A stretch of DNA of 64,000 nucleotides, taken from contig JAPZLL010000014.1 of the NCBI GenBank assembly GCA_036250225.1, positions 248,001-312,000 on the forward strand. The letters run 5' to 3'. Numbering within the stretch: the stretch's first letter is position 1; every line of letters begins with the position of its first letter. The notes under the pieces are model-generated. The model was not told the origin of the DNA, made no database searches, and saw only the letters and a list, made by a program, of their open reading frames with translations. Positions 1-11,546 of the stretch are shown piece after piece. This stretch comes from Cercophora sp. LCS_1 (lineage: Eukaryota; Ascomycota; Sordariomycetes; Sordariales; Lasiosphaeriaceae). The translations under genes and the position numbers were made by a program.

Positions 1-555
1 TACTACGACGTCGATCCGTTCCTGTTCTATGTCATGACGACGAGAGATGAACGGGGTTTCCATTTGGTAGGATACTTCTCCAAGGAGAAGGAGAGCGCAG
101 ACGGGTATAACGTGGCGTGTATTTTGACGCTGCCACAGTACCAGCGCAAGGGTTATGGTCGACTGCTGATCCAGTTCTCATATGAGCTGTCCAAGATCGA
201 GGGCAAGCTTGGGTCGCCCGAGAAGCCTCTTTCGGATTTGGGTCTGCTTTCGTACCGGCAATACTGGTCAGAGAACATACTCGACCTGCTGCTCGGTTAT
301 AGCGAACGCGAGGAAAAGTGCACCATTGAAGGGATCGCTTCACATCTTGCCATGACAACACAGGACGTCGAGCACACTTTGCAGGCACTCAAGATGCAGG
401 TCTACCACAAGGGTGAGCACAAGATTGTGGTGCCAGAGAAGTTGATTCTCCAGAGGGAGAAGTCGAGGGCAAAACAGAAGAGGCTGATTGATCCGGAGAG
501 GATTCAGTGGAAGCCGCCAGTGTTTACGGCGGCGAGCAGGACATGGGCGTGGTAG
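1..555 (+). CDS. ESA1: MYST histone acetyltransferase ESA1, C-terminal part (5' end outside window)
   Basis: Catalytic subunit of the NuA4 acetyltransferase, which acetylates histone H4/H2A N-terminal lysines in the nucleus. The reading frame is open from base 1, so the chromodomain and the MYST zinc finger lie upstream of the window. The visible 184 residues hold the second half of the MYST catalytic domain. They include the strand with the conserved cysteine (ACILTLP), the acetyl-CoA loop QRKGYG, and GSPEKPLSD, which carries the conserved glutamate. After this comes the C-terminal winged-helix-like part ending RTWAW. No intron is visible. The family assignment is firm. ESA1 rather than SAS2/SAS3 follows from the close match of the QRKGYGRLLIQFSYELSK block and the short tail after the MYST domain. 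Confidence 0.93.
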   Translation, partial: YYDVDPFLFYVMTTRDERGFHLVGYFSKEKESADGYNVACILTLPQYQRKGYGRLLIQFSYELSKIEGKLGSPEKPLSDLGLLSYRQYWSENILDLLLGYSEREEKCTIEGIASHLAMTTQDVEHTLQALKMQVYHKGEHKIVVPEKLILQREKSRAKQKRLIDPERIQWKPPVFTAASRTWAW

Positions 556-677
556 GACTACATCCATTCTAGACCTTTGCTTTGACGCAAAAATAGCACT
601 TATACCCTGTAGATATCCGCTATGAGAGCAATGTATTGTGTTCTGTCATGTGCAAACAGCGCTCGTTTTTTGGTGTT

Positions 678-697
678 GCCCCTGAATCATCAGGGGC
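678..697. repeat. Perfect 8-bp inverted repeat with 4-nt loop
   Basis: GCCCCTGA and TCAGGGGC flank the loop ATCA. The element lies between the 3' end of ESA1 and the MCM6 start and could form a hairpin in either transcript or be a dyad protein-binding site. The function is not known. Confidence 0.6.
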
Positions 698-710
698 AAG
701 ATATGCATGT

Positions 711-716
711 ACGCGT
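711..716. promoter_or_regulatory. MluI cell-cycle box (MCB-like ACGCGT) upstream of MCM6
   Basis: ACGCGT is the core recognised by MBF (Mbp1/Swi6) in fungi and drives G1/S transcription of replication genes. It sits 205 nt before the MCM6 start codon. GC-rich related cores (GGCGCGTC, TTCGCG) follow at about 757-786. The site is seen directly; its use as an MBF site is inferred from the identity of the downstream gene. Confidence 0.5.
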
Positions 717-920
717 TAACGGGGCAATTAAACCCGCCCCACTCGTCGCGTCGTGGGGCGCGTCGCACTTTGCCCGCGTTTTCGCGTTTTATTGACTGGC
801 AGCCCACCCCTTGCCCGACCCCTCCACCCGAACTTGCGGCAACTTCTTCGACAGACATTGCGACCCAACATTGCGCCGTAACCCTGCCAACCGAACCACG
901 AGCGCATCACGCACTTCAAA

Positions 921-3469
921 ATGGCTACACCTTCAGCATCCAGCGATGCTGGGTTGTTCATGTCGGACGGGCTTGGAATGGGCGGGGCGACTCCCCGCCG
1001 ACGAGGCCCCCCTTCGTCCTCCACGGGCCGGCCCCGCGCGCCTCCCTCGGAGAGTATGGGTGCGCCCAGCGACGACGAGGGCGAAGGCTTCGCCGACGAC
1101 CAGGTGCCTGCTCGGGCACGGCCAACCGACGTCTCAAGCATTCCCAGAGTCGAGGACAAGATCGGGCTGCTGCTCCAAGAAAACTTTGAGAACTTCATTG
1201 AGGGGTATGTTTGTCCACCGCGGCCTTGTGTTGCGCCTAGCTGACCATCGCATAGCTTCATCGAGGCGCCCAGCGCTTCCGGCCAGCCGACATCGAGCGC
1301 ACAACTCACAGACAAGTACTATGTCGCCCAGATCCACGGCATGCGGTTATACTCCCTCTCAACCTTCTACGTCGACTACAAACATCTGGCGGGGTGGAGC
1401 AACGGATCACTGGCAGAAGCCGTTATGAACTCTTACTACCGCTTCCTCCCGTTTCTCACCGCCGCCCTGCACAACATGATCGCCAAGTACGAGCCCCAAT
1501 ACTTCCGCGAGCACCGCCAGCCCACGGCGTCAAGCGCCCACCAGGGCACCGGGTCGAGCCACAACGGGTCAGCAAGCCAGTCGGAGATGAGCGCCAAGAC
1601 GGCGAACCAGCAGACCGACAAGCTGTTCTCCATTGCGTTCTATAATCTTCCGCTGGTCTCCCGTGTCCGCGCCATGCGCGCCAGGAACATCGGGCAGCTA
1701 CTCTCCATCAGCGGCACCGTGACCCGCACATCAGAAGTTAGACCTGAGCTGGCACTGGCTACATTTGTTTGCGAGGCTTGCCACAGCGTGGTTCCTGAGG
1801 TCGAGCAGACTTTCCGCTACACCGAGCCTACACAATGTCCCAACGCGACTTGCCAAAACCGTATGGCCTGGCGTCTAGACATCCGCCAGAGCACCTTTGT
1901 TGACTGGCAAAAAGTGCGGGTACAGGAGAACAGTAGTGAAATCCCCACGGGAAGCATGCCCAGAACCATGGACGTGATTCTTCGAGGAGAGATTGTCGAC
2001 CGCGCCAAGGCCGGTGAGAAGTGTATCTTTACCGGTGCTCTGATCGTTGTGCCGGACGTTAGCCAGCTGGGTCTACCAGGCGTACGAAACGTGGCCGTCC
2101 GTGATGACCGGGGCGCCGATGCAGGAGGATCCGGAGTCAGTGGCTTGAAGGCACTGGGTGTGCGCGATCTCACCTACCGCCTTGCGTTCCTCGCGTGCAT
2201 GGTGACTCCCGACGTTTCATCCCTGGGCGCATCTGGTGAAGCACACTTGATCGACATGGTTGGCGCTCTTACAGGGAGTGCTAGCATGGAGACGGCCGAG
2301 AGTATCAAGGAGGCCCAAGACGCGGTCCTCGCCTCTTACACACAGGCCGAGATTCAAGATCTGCGTGCGATGGTGCACAGCGATCACATCTACGCCCGCC
2401 TCGTCCAGTCTCTCGCCCCGACCGTCTACGGCCACGACATCGTGAAAAAGGGGCTCCTCCTCCAGCTTATGTCTGGTGTAGGCAAAACAACGGCCGAAGG
2501 GATGCAACTGCGTGGCGACATCAACATCTGCATCGTCGGCGACCCCTCAACCTCCAAATCCCAGTTCCTCAAATACATCTGCAAATTCGCCCCCCGTGCC
2601 GTCTATACGTCAGGCAAAGCCTCCTCGGCTGCCGGTCTGACAGCCGCCGTTGTCAAAGACGAGGAAACCGGCGAGTTCACCATTGAAGCCGGCGCCCTGA
2701 TGCTTGCAGACAACGGCGTCTGCTGCATCGACGAGTTCGACAAGATGGACATTGCCGACCAGGTCGCCATCCACGAAGCCATGGAACAGCAGACCATCTC
2801 AATCGCCAAAGCCGGTATCCAAGCCACCCTCAACGCGCGCACCTCCATCCTGGCCGCAGCCAACCCCGTGGGCGGCCGTTATAACCGCAAAACCACGCTC
2901 CGCGCCAACATTAACATGTCCGCCCCCATCATGTCGCGTTTCGACCTGTTCTTTGTCATCCTCGACGAGTGTAATGAGCAGGTAGACCGTCACATCGCAG
3001 ACCACATCGTCGGTCTGCATCAGATGCGCGACGCTGCCATCGAGCCGGAATTCTCGACGGAGCAGCTCCAGCGGTACATCCGCTTCGCCCGAACGTTCCG
3101 TCCCGAGTTCACAGACGAAGCAAAGGAAGTCCTGGTGCAGCGGTACAAAGACCTTCGCGCAGACGACGCGCAAGGCGGCGTCGGCCGGAACAGCTACCGC
3201 ATCACCGTTCGTCAACTTGAGTCCATGATTCGTCTGTCAGAAGCAATCGCCAAGGCGAATTGCGTCGAGGAAATCACGCCCGAGTTTGTAAACGAGGCGT
3301 TTAACCTCTTGCGACAAAGTATTATTTCCGTTGAACACGACGATGTCGAGGTCGATGACGATGAAGAACCGGAAGATGGCGCGGCGCTCAGGCAGGCGGC
3401 TGAAGATGCGGCGGCGCCGACACCGACGCCGCAGCCTGATGGGGATGGGGATCAGGCTATGGATGACAC

Positions 3470-3504
<35 letters not shown>

Positions 3505-3892
3505 GAGAGAAGCAGACGATTTCGTATGATAAGTACATCAGCATCGTCAACATGGTTGTGCAGAGGGTGGCCGAGGATGAGAGCAGTAATGGCGAGGGGA
3601 TTGAGGGAGACGGGCTGGTCGAGTGGTATCTTGAGCAAAAGGAGGACGAGTTGGCTGGTGAGGAGGACTATGAGAGGGAGCTGGCGTTGGTGAAGAAGGT
3701 GTTGAAGAAGATGGTCAAAGTGAGTTTTTCTGACAGGACAGTAGAAGGGGCGAAGCTAACAGGAAACAGGATAACATTCTCATGGCGATTCGCGGACAGG
3801 ACATGGCGGATGAGGAGGGCGGCGAGGGCTCAGCGGATGGCGGGCGTATCGTCTATGTGTTGCATCCTAATTGCGCCGTAGAGGAGGTTTAA
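921..3892 (+). CDS. MCM6: MCM6, replicative helicase subunit
   Basis: Subunit of the hexameric MCM2-7 helicase loaded at origins. Three exons: 921-1204, 1256-3719 and 3770-3892. Introns are GTATGT...CATAG and GTGAGT...AACAG, and the frame closes to 956 aa. Visible order: N-terminal MCM fold; zinc finger C-x2-C...C-x4-C (about residues 267-295); AAA+ core with the Walker A variant GDPSTSKSQF (about 523), Walker B CCIDEFDKM (about 584) and arginine finger SRFDLFF (about 655); an acidic linker with an 11-glutamine run; and a C-terminal winged-helix-like end finishing AVEEV. The RTSEVRPEL and QENSSEIPTGSMPRTMD blocks are diagnostic of MCM6. The start is the first ATG in frame, followed by a serine/proline-rich tail that is plausible for CDK/DDK control. 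Confidence 0.96.
3471..3503 (+). repeat. (CAG)11 microsatellite coding polyglutamine in MCM6
   Basis: Eleven pure CAG codons in the acidic linker after the AAA+ core of MCM6. A pure trinucleotide run is expected to vary in length between strains. Confidence 0.9.
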
Positions 3893-4116
3893 GATGATGA
3901 AATAGGGATGGGCGGCGTTTAGGAGTACCAATTATGTATGCGGTGCGGGATATCATGGTTGTCTTGTGTGTTACGGTCAAAATGCAAAAAAGAAATGTAT
4001 GATGATGCAATTTTATATTGCCCCGTGAAAACCCGACCATGCCCATTTTTTATCTTTGCAAGGAAAGAAGGATATGCAAGAATCGCCGATAGTGGCAGAG
4101 AGAGTAGTCAAGAAAC

Positions 4117-6557
4117 CTAATTCAACGGCGGTGCGTTCGGATCCTCCATGCACTGGTCAACCCGCATCAGCCTCTTCCCCGTCCCTTTCGCCAGCTTGAT
4201 GAACTCGGGCAGCAAATCCACCGTGCTCTGGTACAGATAATGCATGACCACCAGATTCCCGCCCTTTGCTAGATCCCGCTTGAACGCATCGAGCTGTTTC
4301 TGTGGCGTCGAGCTCTCCGCCCACAACCAATCTTCTACATCAACGCTCCACCCGACCAGGTATGGATTCCCGCCCATATTTGCCGCCAACCGTTGTCTCA
4401 TTCTTGCACCCTCGGTGCCAAACGGCGGCCTAAAGTATTTGGTCGGTGTATTTGGGCCAAACACCTGCTTGATGGCGCCGATATCGTTATTGATCTCCCA
4501 GTCAATGGACGCAATGTCGGCCAATCCCTCCATCTTAGGGTGCGTGTACGAGTGCATGGCGATTTGATGGCCCTTGGCGGCCATGTCCTTGTACAGCTTG
4601 GCAAAGTTGTTTCTTGTGTCGAGAAGAGGCATACCGACGGTGAAGAAGGTGACGGGAACGTTTTCGCGCGAGATGATGTCCATGACCTTTTGGGCGTATT
4701 GTGGGTTTCCGTCGTCGATGGCGAGGGCAAACGAGTTGGGGCGCGTGCAAGCAAAGACGAGCTTGCCAGAGGGCAGCTTGGAGGGCATGATCCAGCCGGA
4801 GGGGACTTTGTCGACGATTTCGATGCGGGAGATGTGTGTCGGTTCAGAAGTGTAAAAGCCGCGAAGATTGAAGCCAATAGCGCGCGTAAGATTGATGTTG
4901 AAGTGGTTGATAGGAATGTAAATATCCGAGGCCGAGGCGTAGCGGGCGGCCTCGAGCGAGTCCCAAGTCTCGGGGTAGGGGGCGATCTTGTCGTTGCACT
5001 TGTCGTTGTGCTGCTGCATGGCGACGCTGAACTTGTTGGAGCCCGTGTAGGCAATGTGCAGGTAGGCACCGGCGTAGCCGCGCATGTCGGCGCATTTGTT
5101 TGTTAACTGTGTGTTCCAGCTCACGTCAGAGTCATTCGATCGAAAGGTGGCGACGTTGTTGCCAAAGGTAACTGACATCCCCGAGTCTGATCCATGCCAC
5201 TCGCCTAGCGCGTTGGTATCGCGATTGGTAAAGGCATCAATGACAAACGTCTTGGCGTTTGACACAGGTGTCGTCACCGTCTGGCGCGGGATCGGCGGCG
5301 AGACGACCGACGGCACAACGTATTCCGAGGCCGAGTTGCCGCAGTAGAACGACATGGGCCCAAAGATGACGGCGCCGCTGAGCTGGGAGAAATAAATAAG
5401 GTCCAGCTTGGTGGCATCCACCCCCGTAAAGACGGTCAGGGGGAACCAGTAAAGCCGTTCGCTGCCGTCGAAGGACCAGTTGAGCTGCGCTGTTGTTCGC
5501 GTCGTCGTCTTGATGTTGCTGGAGCCGCATTGATCGAACCAGGCCAGCGTCACGGCAAACGAGGTGCCTCGAGCTGCCCTGATGCGGAAAGAGATGCCGC
5601 CATACTTATTCTGCGCGTTGAGGCAACCGAATTGACTGTAAAAGTAAGATTCAGTGTTGGCAGGGGTGAGCATGACCTTGTGGCCGCTGACAACAACCGA
5701 CGCCATGGTGCCGTCGTCGCTTGCCGACTGGCCCAGCGCGTTATAGTTGAGGAACGTCAGTCGGGATTGCGACTCCCAGTCGTCAATCAGCAGGTTCTGG
5801 CAGCCTGTCGGCTGCTGTGTCGGGACAGACGAGACTCTCGACGTCGGCGGGATGGTGACCCGGGTTGGCTGTTGAGCGGCTGTTTTCTGTTAGCCTCCGT
5901 ATTTCCCCAGTACCTAGAACTCATACTTGTGGTGGGAAGGATAGGGCCGGTCGGCTGGGTAGGCCCAGCGGGAGTCCCGCCGCAGACCAGCGTAATGTTT
6001 CCTATGCTCCATTGTGTGCCTGTCTGAGAGAAGACGGCCCACACCAAACCCACAACAGCATCGTAGTTTGGCTCATTGTCAAATCCAATCAGCGGCACAG
6101 TTACAGTCTGACGGCTGCCGGTCAGACCAGACACAATATTGTACGAGCTCTTCCATCCTTCCGTCTCGGGATTGCAGTTGGCAGCAGTCTGGAGCTCTAA
6201 GGCTAAGGAGCTACCGGCCGGCCCCTGGACGCTGAACTGAATCGCACTGTAGCCACTAGAGGACGCCTTCACGCAAGGAAAAGACTCGTAAAAGTACGAG
6301 TTTCCGTCCTTGGGCACAAACACTACCTGACCGGCCGAGGCGGCGATCGAGGTCATGGACCCGTCGTCTGTAGCTGTTAGTAAGCCCCTTCAGCGCAGAG
6401 CAACCAACTGACCTCCGTTCTGCCAGTCCAGGTTGTTCGTCCCGGCCGTCCATTTGACAAAGTTGTCAATGAGCAAGTTGGATGTGCACGTCTGGGCCAC
6501 AGCCGTCGAGGCCGTCCACAGGGTAGCCAGGCCCGCAACAAGTCGTCGATCCATCAT
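4117..6557 (-). CDS. Secreted polysaccharide (chitin-type) deacetylase with three N-terminal beta-sandwich modules
   Basis: Three exons: 6557-6413, 6367-5927 and 5879-4117 (GTCAGT...CTACAG with a CTTACTAAC branch point; GTATGA...AACAG). The frame closes to 782 aa. A signal peptide starts MMDRRLVAGL and ends near AVAQ. Three related modules follow, opening LLIDNF, LLIDDW and FVIDAF and sharing an 'x-D-D/S-G-x-M' strand and aromatic/cysteine positions. They resemble galactose-binding or CIA30-like sandwiches and probably bind glycans. The C-terminal NodB domain has AIDDG (about 582), the metal-binding HSYTHP (about 637), RPPFG (about 679), DVEDW (about 709) and MHY (about 741), so the Asp and the two His ligands are present. 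Likely extracellular, acting on chitin or another N-acetylated glycan; the substrate cannot be told from sequence. The ATG pair at the 5' end leaves a 1-residue ambiguity. Confidence 0.88.
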
Positions 6558-8987
6558 CGTAGCAAACCGCGATGAGCAAAGAGAAGGGACGACGGGTATC
6601 ACAAGCCCGAGGGACAAGTGCTGTCCAAGAGAAATAAATAAAGCCCGCCGAGCATTGGGGAACGGAGCCCTGGAAACACGGCCCCCCCTTCCCGGAGCCA
6701 GGCTTGACGAGCGACATAGGAATAGATTGGGGAATATCGACAGCTATCGACACTGACGTCCATCGCCCACTTGGCCGACGACCAAAGGAGACGGGTATAG
6801 GGCTTACGCCACGGACGGGCCATTTCCTGGCGGCGGGGTAATTAGGAGCAACGGGGTGGAAGAAAGGGATAAATCCAATGTGCAGAATATTCCCCGCAAC
6901 ACCACCCGCGGTTGCGGACTTCCCAGTGGCCCGCCAAATGAACGCCCGCTGGGCTGGAGAAAACAACAGCGCACTGAGGGTGTGGCCGGTGCTCGGCGCG
7001 GTCTTGGTCTACCGCTTGGCTGTGGACGAGCATGCTGCCGAGTTATGAATAGCGCGTGGGCGTTGAGGGCTGCCCGCCATCGTTGCTAGCGATGTCCCCA
7101 AGACCGGGGAATTGTTCAGCTGCTGCTTTTCCCAAGCAAGCTTCGGCGCCAATTGCATGGCACCCAGCTGGGCAGCGCTGGACATGCTCGGCGAGGACGC
7201 CACCGACAACATCTATTGTCAGGAGGCCACTGGACATGCGCCAATTCGCTGGGGTTGGGCAAATCGACTGCTAATTTAGCCATTGGCCAACCATGGTCCC
7301 ATGTCCTGATGGAAACCTCGTCGTGTCGGCCCTCAACAAGCGCCGTTGCTCGCGAGGAGATCTCGTTCCACATCGCAATTCTTGCAAAGGGATCGATGGT
7401 CGTTAATTTAGTGGTGGGACAGCTGGGGAGAAGCATTTTCTCGGCAGTCACGCCTGGACAGCCGAACTTGGCTTGCAGATCTGGGGCTCGCAACCAGGGG
7501 CTTCATTGGAGGAAGGAACAACACCGAGCAACCTGCCATCGGAGCCAGGTACGAGACCAGAGGCGTCATCAACGTTTAGATGAGAAAAATTCTACGAGAC
7601 ACAAAGCAGGCTGTGCTGAATCAGACGCAGCTGCATGCGCTGCCGACTCATCTGCCATCTCGCGTAGCTGCACTCCGGCAAAAGCCCGCGAAGTTATTTT
7701 TTTTTTTTGGCATCCCAAATCCGATTGCGCGTCCTCACTTTTGGCTTCAGCTCAACGTTACCTCTACAGTCAGTCGTTGGGTTATTCAGCCGAGCTGGCT
7801 AATGTTAGTCGGTTGTCCTTCCAGAAGGTCTCGGCAAATCGACCTCTCTTCCGCTCGAATCCAGCTTGCTCGGCTTGGCTCTTTCAGGTTGGCACTATCC
7901 GTCATGCAGAGTTGGCGATCGGCGCGCAACTTTCTCATATACGCCGTGGAGCTACATTGCGCGTCAAATATCGACGAAGGTAGAGAATGTGGAGGGAGGC
8001 TGACATGGACCAAGACGGCAAGAAACAAACAAGTTGGTCAGTACCCGGAATACTTCCGGCCAAGCATGATGCGCTTCGGCTCCATCCGAGTGTTCACAGA
8101 GGAACGTACCCTCCGCCCCTACCCCGACCAGTTATCCGTGGTCCGATGTTGCCAGTGTCGCGAAACTCATGATGATTGGTGTCCTAGACTCTCGGGGCGC
8201 TCGTGTATGCGCCGGTTAGATGTTGATCCGGGCTCAGGATCCCGGTGACGGCAAGCTGGTCTTCTCCCTTATCGCTTTGAGCTTCACAATCCCGAGGCTC
8301 TCACACCCAGCCAACTGTGCTTCTTAAACGGTCAGATGACCGCCATACCAATTCTTAGTTGACGTTGTCAAAGATAAAGGGTCGCTTGGACAGGGCTGGT
8401 TGAGGAACTCCATCACTGGATGTTTCCCACTGGGCTTCTGAGTTTATCGGCGCTCATCTCATCAATTTTATCGGACGCCGCTAAGCAGAGTATCGTCTAC
8501 GGGCAGTGTTGCAAGTATGCAATGAATTAGTTCCAATATAGCATCATTGGATCTGGTCGTGTCTTGTGGCAATTGACTGAGAGCGTGTGTGTTTTTGTTA
8601 CTTGTCCCATCGCGAGGCTGGCAAAAGCGTTGAAGCGTCGAACGCTGGAGAAGCTGAAGTCGGGTTGCGTCACCGCCAAGCCCCGAGACCCGCTAAACAC
8701 CGGCCCCACGTGATGGCCGACGCACCGAAGATCCCTGAAGTGCCAGGGTGCAGCGGAACCATCCGTCTGGACAGCTACCCAAATCCACCACAAATTCATT
8801 GCACGCCGGTCAGCACCCCAACACAACAACCGCGGAAGCACGCGAACACAAGATACACACAGACACCCCGAGTATCTATCTCTTACGACCAAACCCAAAT
8901 TTGAGAAACTCAAAATCCCACCAACCCCACCAAGCCGGACCCCACCCGGCATAAACACCACAACCGAACTCCCAACCAAACCCTCAC
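6558..8987. other. 2.4-kb divergent intergenic region (deacetylase / TRS85)
   Basis: Promoter region of two divergent genes. Several open frames of 60-276 codons exist on both strands (for example 7153-7983), but their translations are low-complexity or basic/cysteine-random, overlap each other, and contain no domain or splice logic. A T-tract lies near 7697. No gene is called. Confidence 0.6.
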
Positions 8988-11228
8988 ATGCAATCCTACG
9001 ATGCCTCCCTCGCCGAATCTGTCCCCTCCCTCCCCCAGGCCGCAACCGCCCTGAAGCATCCCCGCCACCGACAAGCTCTCGCCTCTGATGCCCACCCCCT
9101 CGCCCAATCCGAAGCCTCGCTCCTCCCGATCCGCGAGCGCCGACCTCCAAACCCGTCGACAGCCTCCCTTTTCCGCTCGACGCTCACGCCCCCAGGTTCT
9201 CGCTCTGCTTCACCAGCGCCATCAGCAATGGCTGGCTCTGTATTCGGTGGCGCGCCAGGTCTCGGAAAATCCCTCCTTGACAGCGGTACGGACAGTCCCT
9301 CCGATCCGCTAAACCTCATTCTTAAGAGCTTCGTCCCGCATATTTCGATATACGGGTCGCCAGATGTGGACGAGTTAGTTGGGGAGAAGGGGTTCCGCGG
9401 GGGCTTGTGGGAACTGTTACGACCGTTTGGCGAACGAATCCAGGGAAAAGTGACTATACGAGATAGCAACGGCGCGGCAAGGAGCTGGGAGGATTTCGCG
9501 GTACGGTTCACACGATTTGGGGAGGGCGTGGAGGAGCCAAGCCCGACGGAGAAGAGCGCGGATGCCGTCGTGCAGGTGGAGAGGGTTGTGGAACGGCATT
9601 TACGCTATGCTGAGGACAGCTATATGGGACTGGAGGAAGAGGCGGAAGCGACGAGTCCATATTATGCGCTGTACCTGAGGAGACTGTTGAGTGGGATACC
9701 GCTAGCTTCGCACGAGAGCTTTGCGCACCCGGTCGCGTGTGTCATCGCCATCAGCTCGCGGTGTGAGGCGCCGATTGAGGCGCTGCGGAGGTTGTATGCC
9801 GAGACAACACAAGGGGATAAGAAGTTGCCGGTCTGGGTGGACGGGGAGTACCTCCGGTATTACGTCCTCGTGCACGACGAGGAGAAGAGCGACATCACCA
9901 AGAGCATGGCGCTCTTTGACCAGATGAAGAGACATTTTGGGCTGCATTGCCATTTGCTCAGGATACGAAGCTCGGAGGCAGCCGAGACGGATGATGACAG
10001 TATACCACTGCCGCGAAGTGATTGGATGACCCCGGCAGAGGAACTGGCGGATATCGAGAGGAGCGATCGACAGGAGGACTTTGAGGATCCCACGAGGCAT
10101 ATCTTTGGGTCCGATGCCACGGCAATACGTACGTTTGTGCGGGAGATGGTAACACAGTCTGTCATTCCTACCATGGAAAGGAATGTGTCTTTGTGGAACG
10201 ACCAGGTTGCTTCGCGAAGGAGGGGCTTGAGCGGACGATTCATGAGCTTATCCAAGCGATTTACCTTTGGCGGCTCGAGTCGAAGTTCAATAACACCAGG
10301 GTCGGGGTCAACCAACTACGACGCCTTGGGTTTCTACCGACCGGAGACCCCTGAGGCTATCATGCGGCGCCTCGCCGACTTTGCTTTTATGCTTCGCGAC
10401 TGGAAACTAGCCATGTCAACCTATGACCTGCTTCGCACCGACTTCCAGAACGACAAGGCTTGGCGGTACCACGCCGCAGCGAATGAAATGGCAGCTCTTG
10501 CTCTACTCATCATGCCGCAGAACATGTCCTCCAAAACCCGCATCGAAACCATCAACCAGATGCTTGAACAAGCTTTCTACTCGTACCACACCCGCTGTAG
10601 CTCGCTTTACGGTGCAATTCGCTGCACCATCCTCGCGCTCGAACTTTTACGTCTCCGAGGTGGCTCCGGCATTGACGAGGCCGTCCGATGGGGCATCCGA
10701 GTGCTCGAAGCCCGACTCATGGGCCCAGTCGGCGACGCTCTCCTCCGCGAACGCATGGCTATTTGCTACGCCTCGAAATCAGGGGCGGGATCACAGGCAT
10801 GGGGCAGCAGACGACGGAAGTCGGCCATGTGGAGCGTTCTCAGCGCGGAAGCCTGGATCGTCCAGGCAAAATACGTCCAGGGGCAGCGATGTCTGAAGGA
10901 TGCACGCAAAATGTACGCGCTCCTGCCAGGGGAGTGTGGCGTACAGAAATTCGGGGTTGCGAGTGACTTTTTGGCGCATCTCAATGACCAGTTGAAAGAG
11001 GGGCTGCGGGTAGAGTATGCGCCACGGGAGGATGAAAGTGACGAAGAGGAAGAGGAACCCGAGTTACTGGTTGATGAAGAGAGTGAGACACTAGACGCCA
11101 GGAAGGCGAGGAGGACGAGCCTGATTGCGCCTGGGGCTGGAGGGGGCGGGGCGGCACTGGAGACGGCGCCACTTACGCCCATGAAGCCTGGGTTGGAGGA
11201 GGAGAAGGGTCCCGATGGGTTTGGTTAG
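8988..11228 (+). CDS. TRS85: TRAPPIII-specific subunit Trs85 (TRAPPC8 family)
   Basis: Trs85 directs the TRAPPIII complex, the GEF for the Rab Ypt1, to autophagy and endosome-Golgi traffic. Single exon, 746 aa. After a serine/proline-rich N-terminus of about 100 residues comes the family block LKSFVPHISIYGSPDVDELV...GGLWELLRPFGE (about residues 108-150). Next are the helical region with the LRYYVLVHDE strand, and TPR-like helices (for example ETPEAIMRRLADFAFMLRDW). The end is an acidic disordered tail (DESDEEEEEPELL). The length fits filamentous-fungal homologues. The ATG at 8988 is the first in this frame before the conserved region. The family call is strong. Confidence 0.9.
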   Translation: MQSYDASLAESVPSLPQAATALKHPRHRQALASDAHPLAQSEASLLPIRERRPPNPSTASLFRSTLTPPGSRSASPAPSAMAGSVFGGAPGLGKSLLDSGTDSPSDPLNLILKSFVPHISIYGSPDVDELVGEKGFRGGLWELLRPFGERIQGKVTIRDSNGAARSWEDFAVRFTRFGEGVEEPSPTEKSADAVVQVERVVERHLRYAEDSYMGLEEEAEATSPYYALYLRRLLSGIPLASHESFAHPVACVIAISSRCEAPIEALRRLYAETTQGDKKLPVWVDGEYLRYYVLVHDEEKSDITKSMALFDQMKRHFGLHCHLLRIRSSEAAETDDDSIPLPRSDWMTPAEELADIERSDRQEDFEDPTRHIFGSDATAIRTFVREMVTQSVIPTMERNVSLWNDQVASRRRGLSGRFMSLSKRFTFGGSSRSSITPGSGSTNYDALGFYRPETPEAIMRRLADFAFMLRDWKLAMSTYDLLRTDFQNDKAWRYHAAANEMAALALLIMPQNMSSKTRIETINQMLEQAFYSYHTRCSSLYGAIRCTILALELLRLRGGSGIDEAVRWGIRVLEARLMGPVGDALLRERMAICYASKSGAGSQAWGSRRRKSAMWSVLSAEAWIVQAKYVQGQRCLKDARKMYALLPGECGVQKFGVASDFLAHLNDQLKEGLRVEYAPREDESDEEEEEPELLVDEESETLDARKARRTSLIAPGAGGGGAALETAPLTPMKPGLEEEKGPDGFG

Positions 11229-11546
11229 AGAGAAATAGACGACATAGAGCGCTGCGATGCATGGCCGGTGTTGGAATAATACTCGTTATCATCTAATTTG
11301 CCTCCTGTCACCTCCCTGAATCGGTTACTTCAAGCCGTCTAGCTGTTAAAGTGAGGGAGCAAACAGCCAGGTCCAAGAGAAGTGTTGACGATGAGGAGGT
11401 GAGCCATGCGTCGCAGTCGACTTGTATATAATCGCAGAAAGGTCTCTTCATCATCTAAAATTCATCACCACCTCGACATCGACTCCTCCCCAACACACAA
11501 CATCACTCACACACTCAAACATCGGAAAACCATCAACTATTTCACC
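11229..11546. promoter_or_regulatory. Promoter/leader of the small secreted protein gene, with TATA-like box
   Basis: A TATATAAT element lies at about 11425-11432, some 115 nt before the ATG at 11547. The leader after it is rich in CA/CT (CACACAACATCACTCACACAC-like), as in highly expressed fungal genes. No coding sequence is supported upstream of the ATG, although the frame stays open back to 11406. Confidence 0.5.

Larger units (their letters stand above)
556..920. other. ESA1-MCM6 intergenic region
   Basis: Holds the ESA1 3' end and the MCM6 promoter/leader, with the inverted repeat and the ACGCGT box listed separately. No coding sequence is seen. Confidence 0.7.

Noticed and set aside
4393..5106. 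237-codon plus-strand frame
   Set aside because: Antisense shadow of the NodB/module region of the deacetylase on the minus strand, whose three exons are well supported.
7153..7983. 276-codon open frame in the region upstream of TRS85
   Set aside because: It overlaps several other frames on both strands. The composition is random, there is no domain, signal or splice context, and it lies in the shared promoter of two divergent genes.
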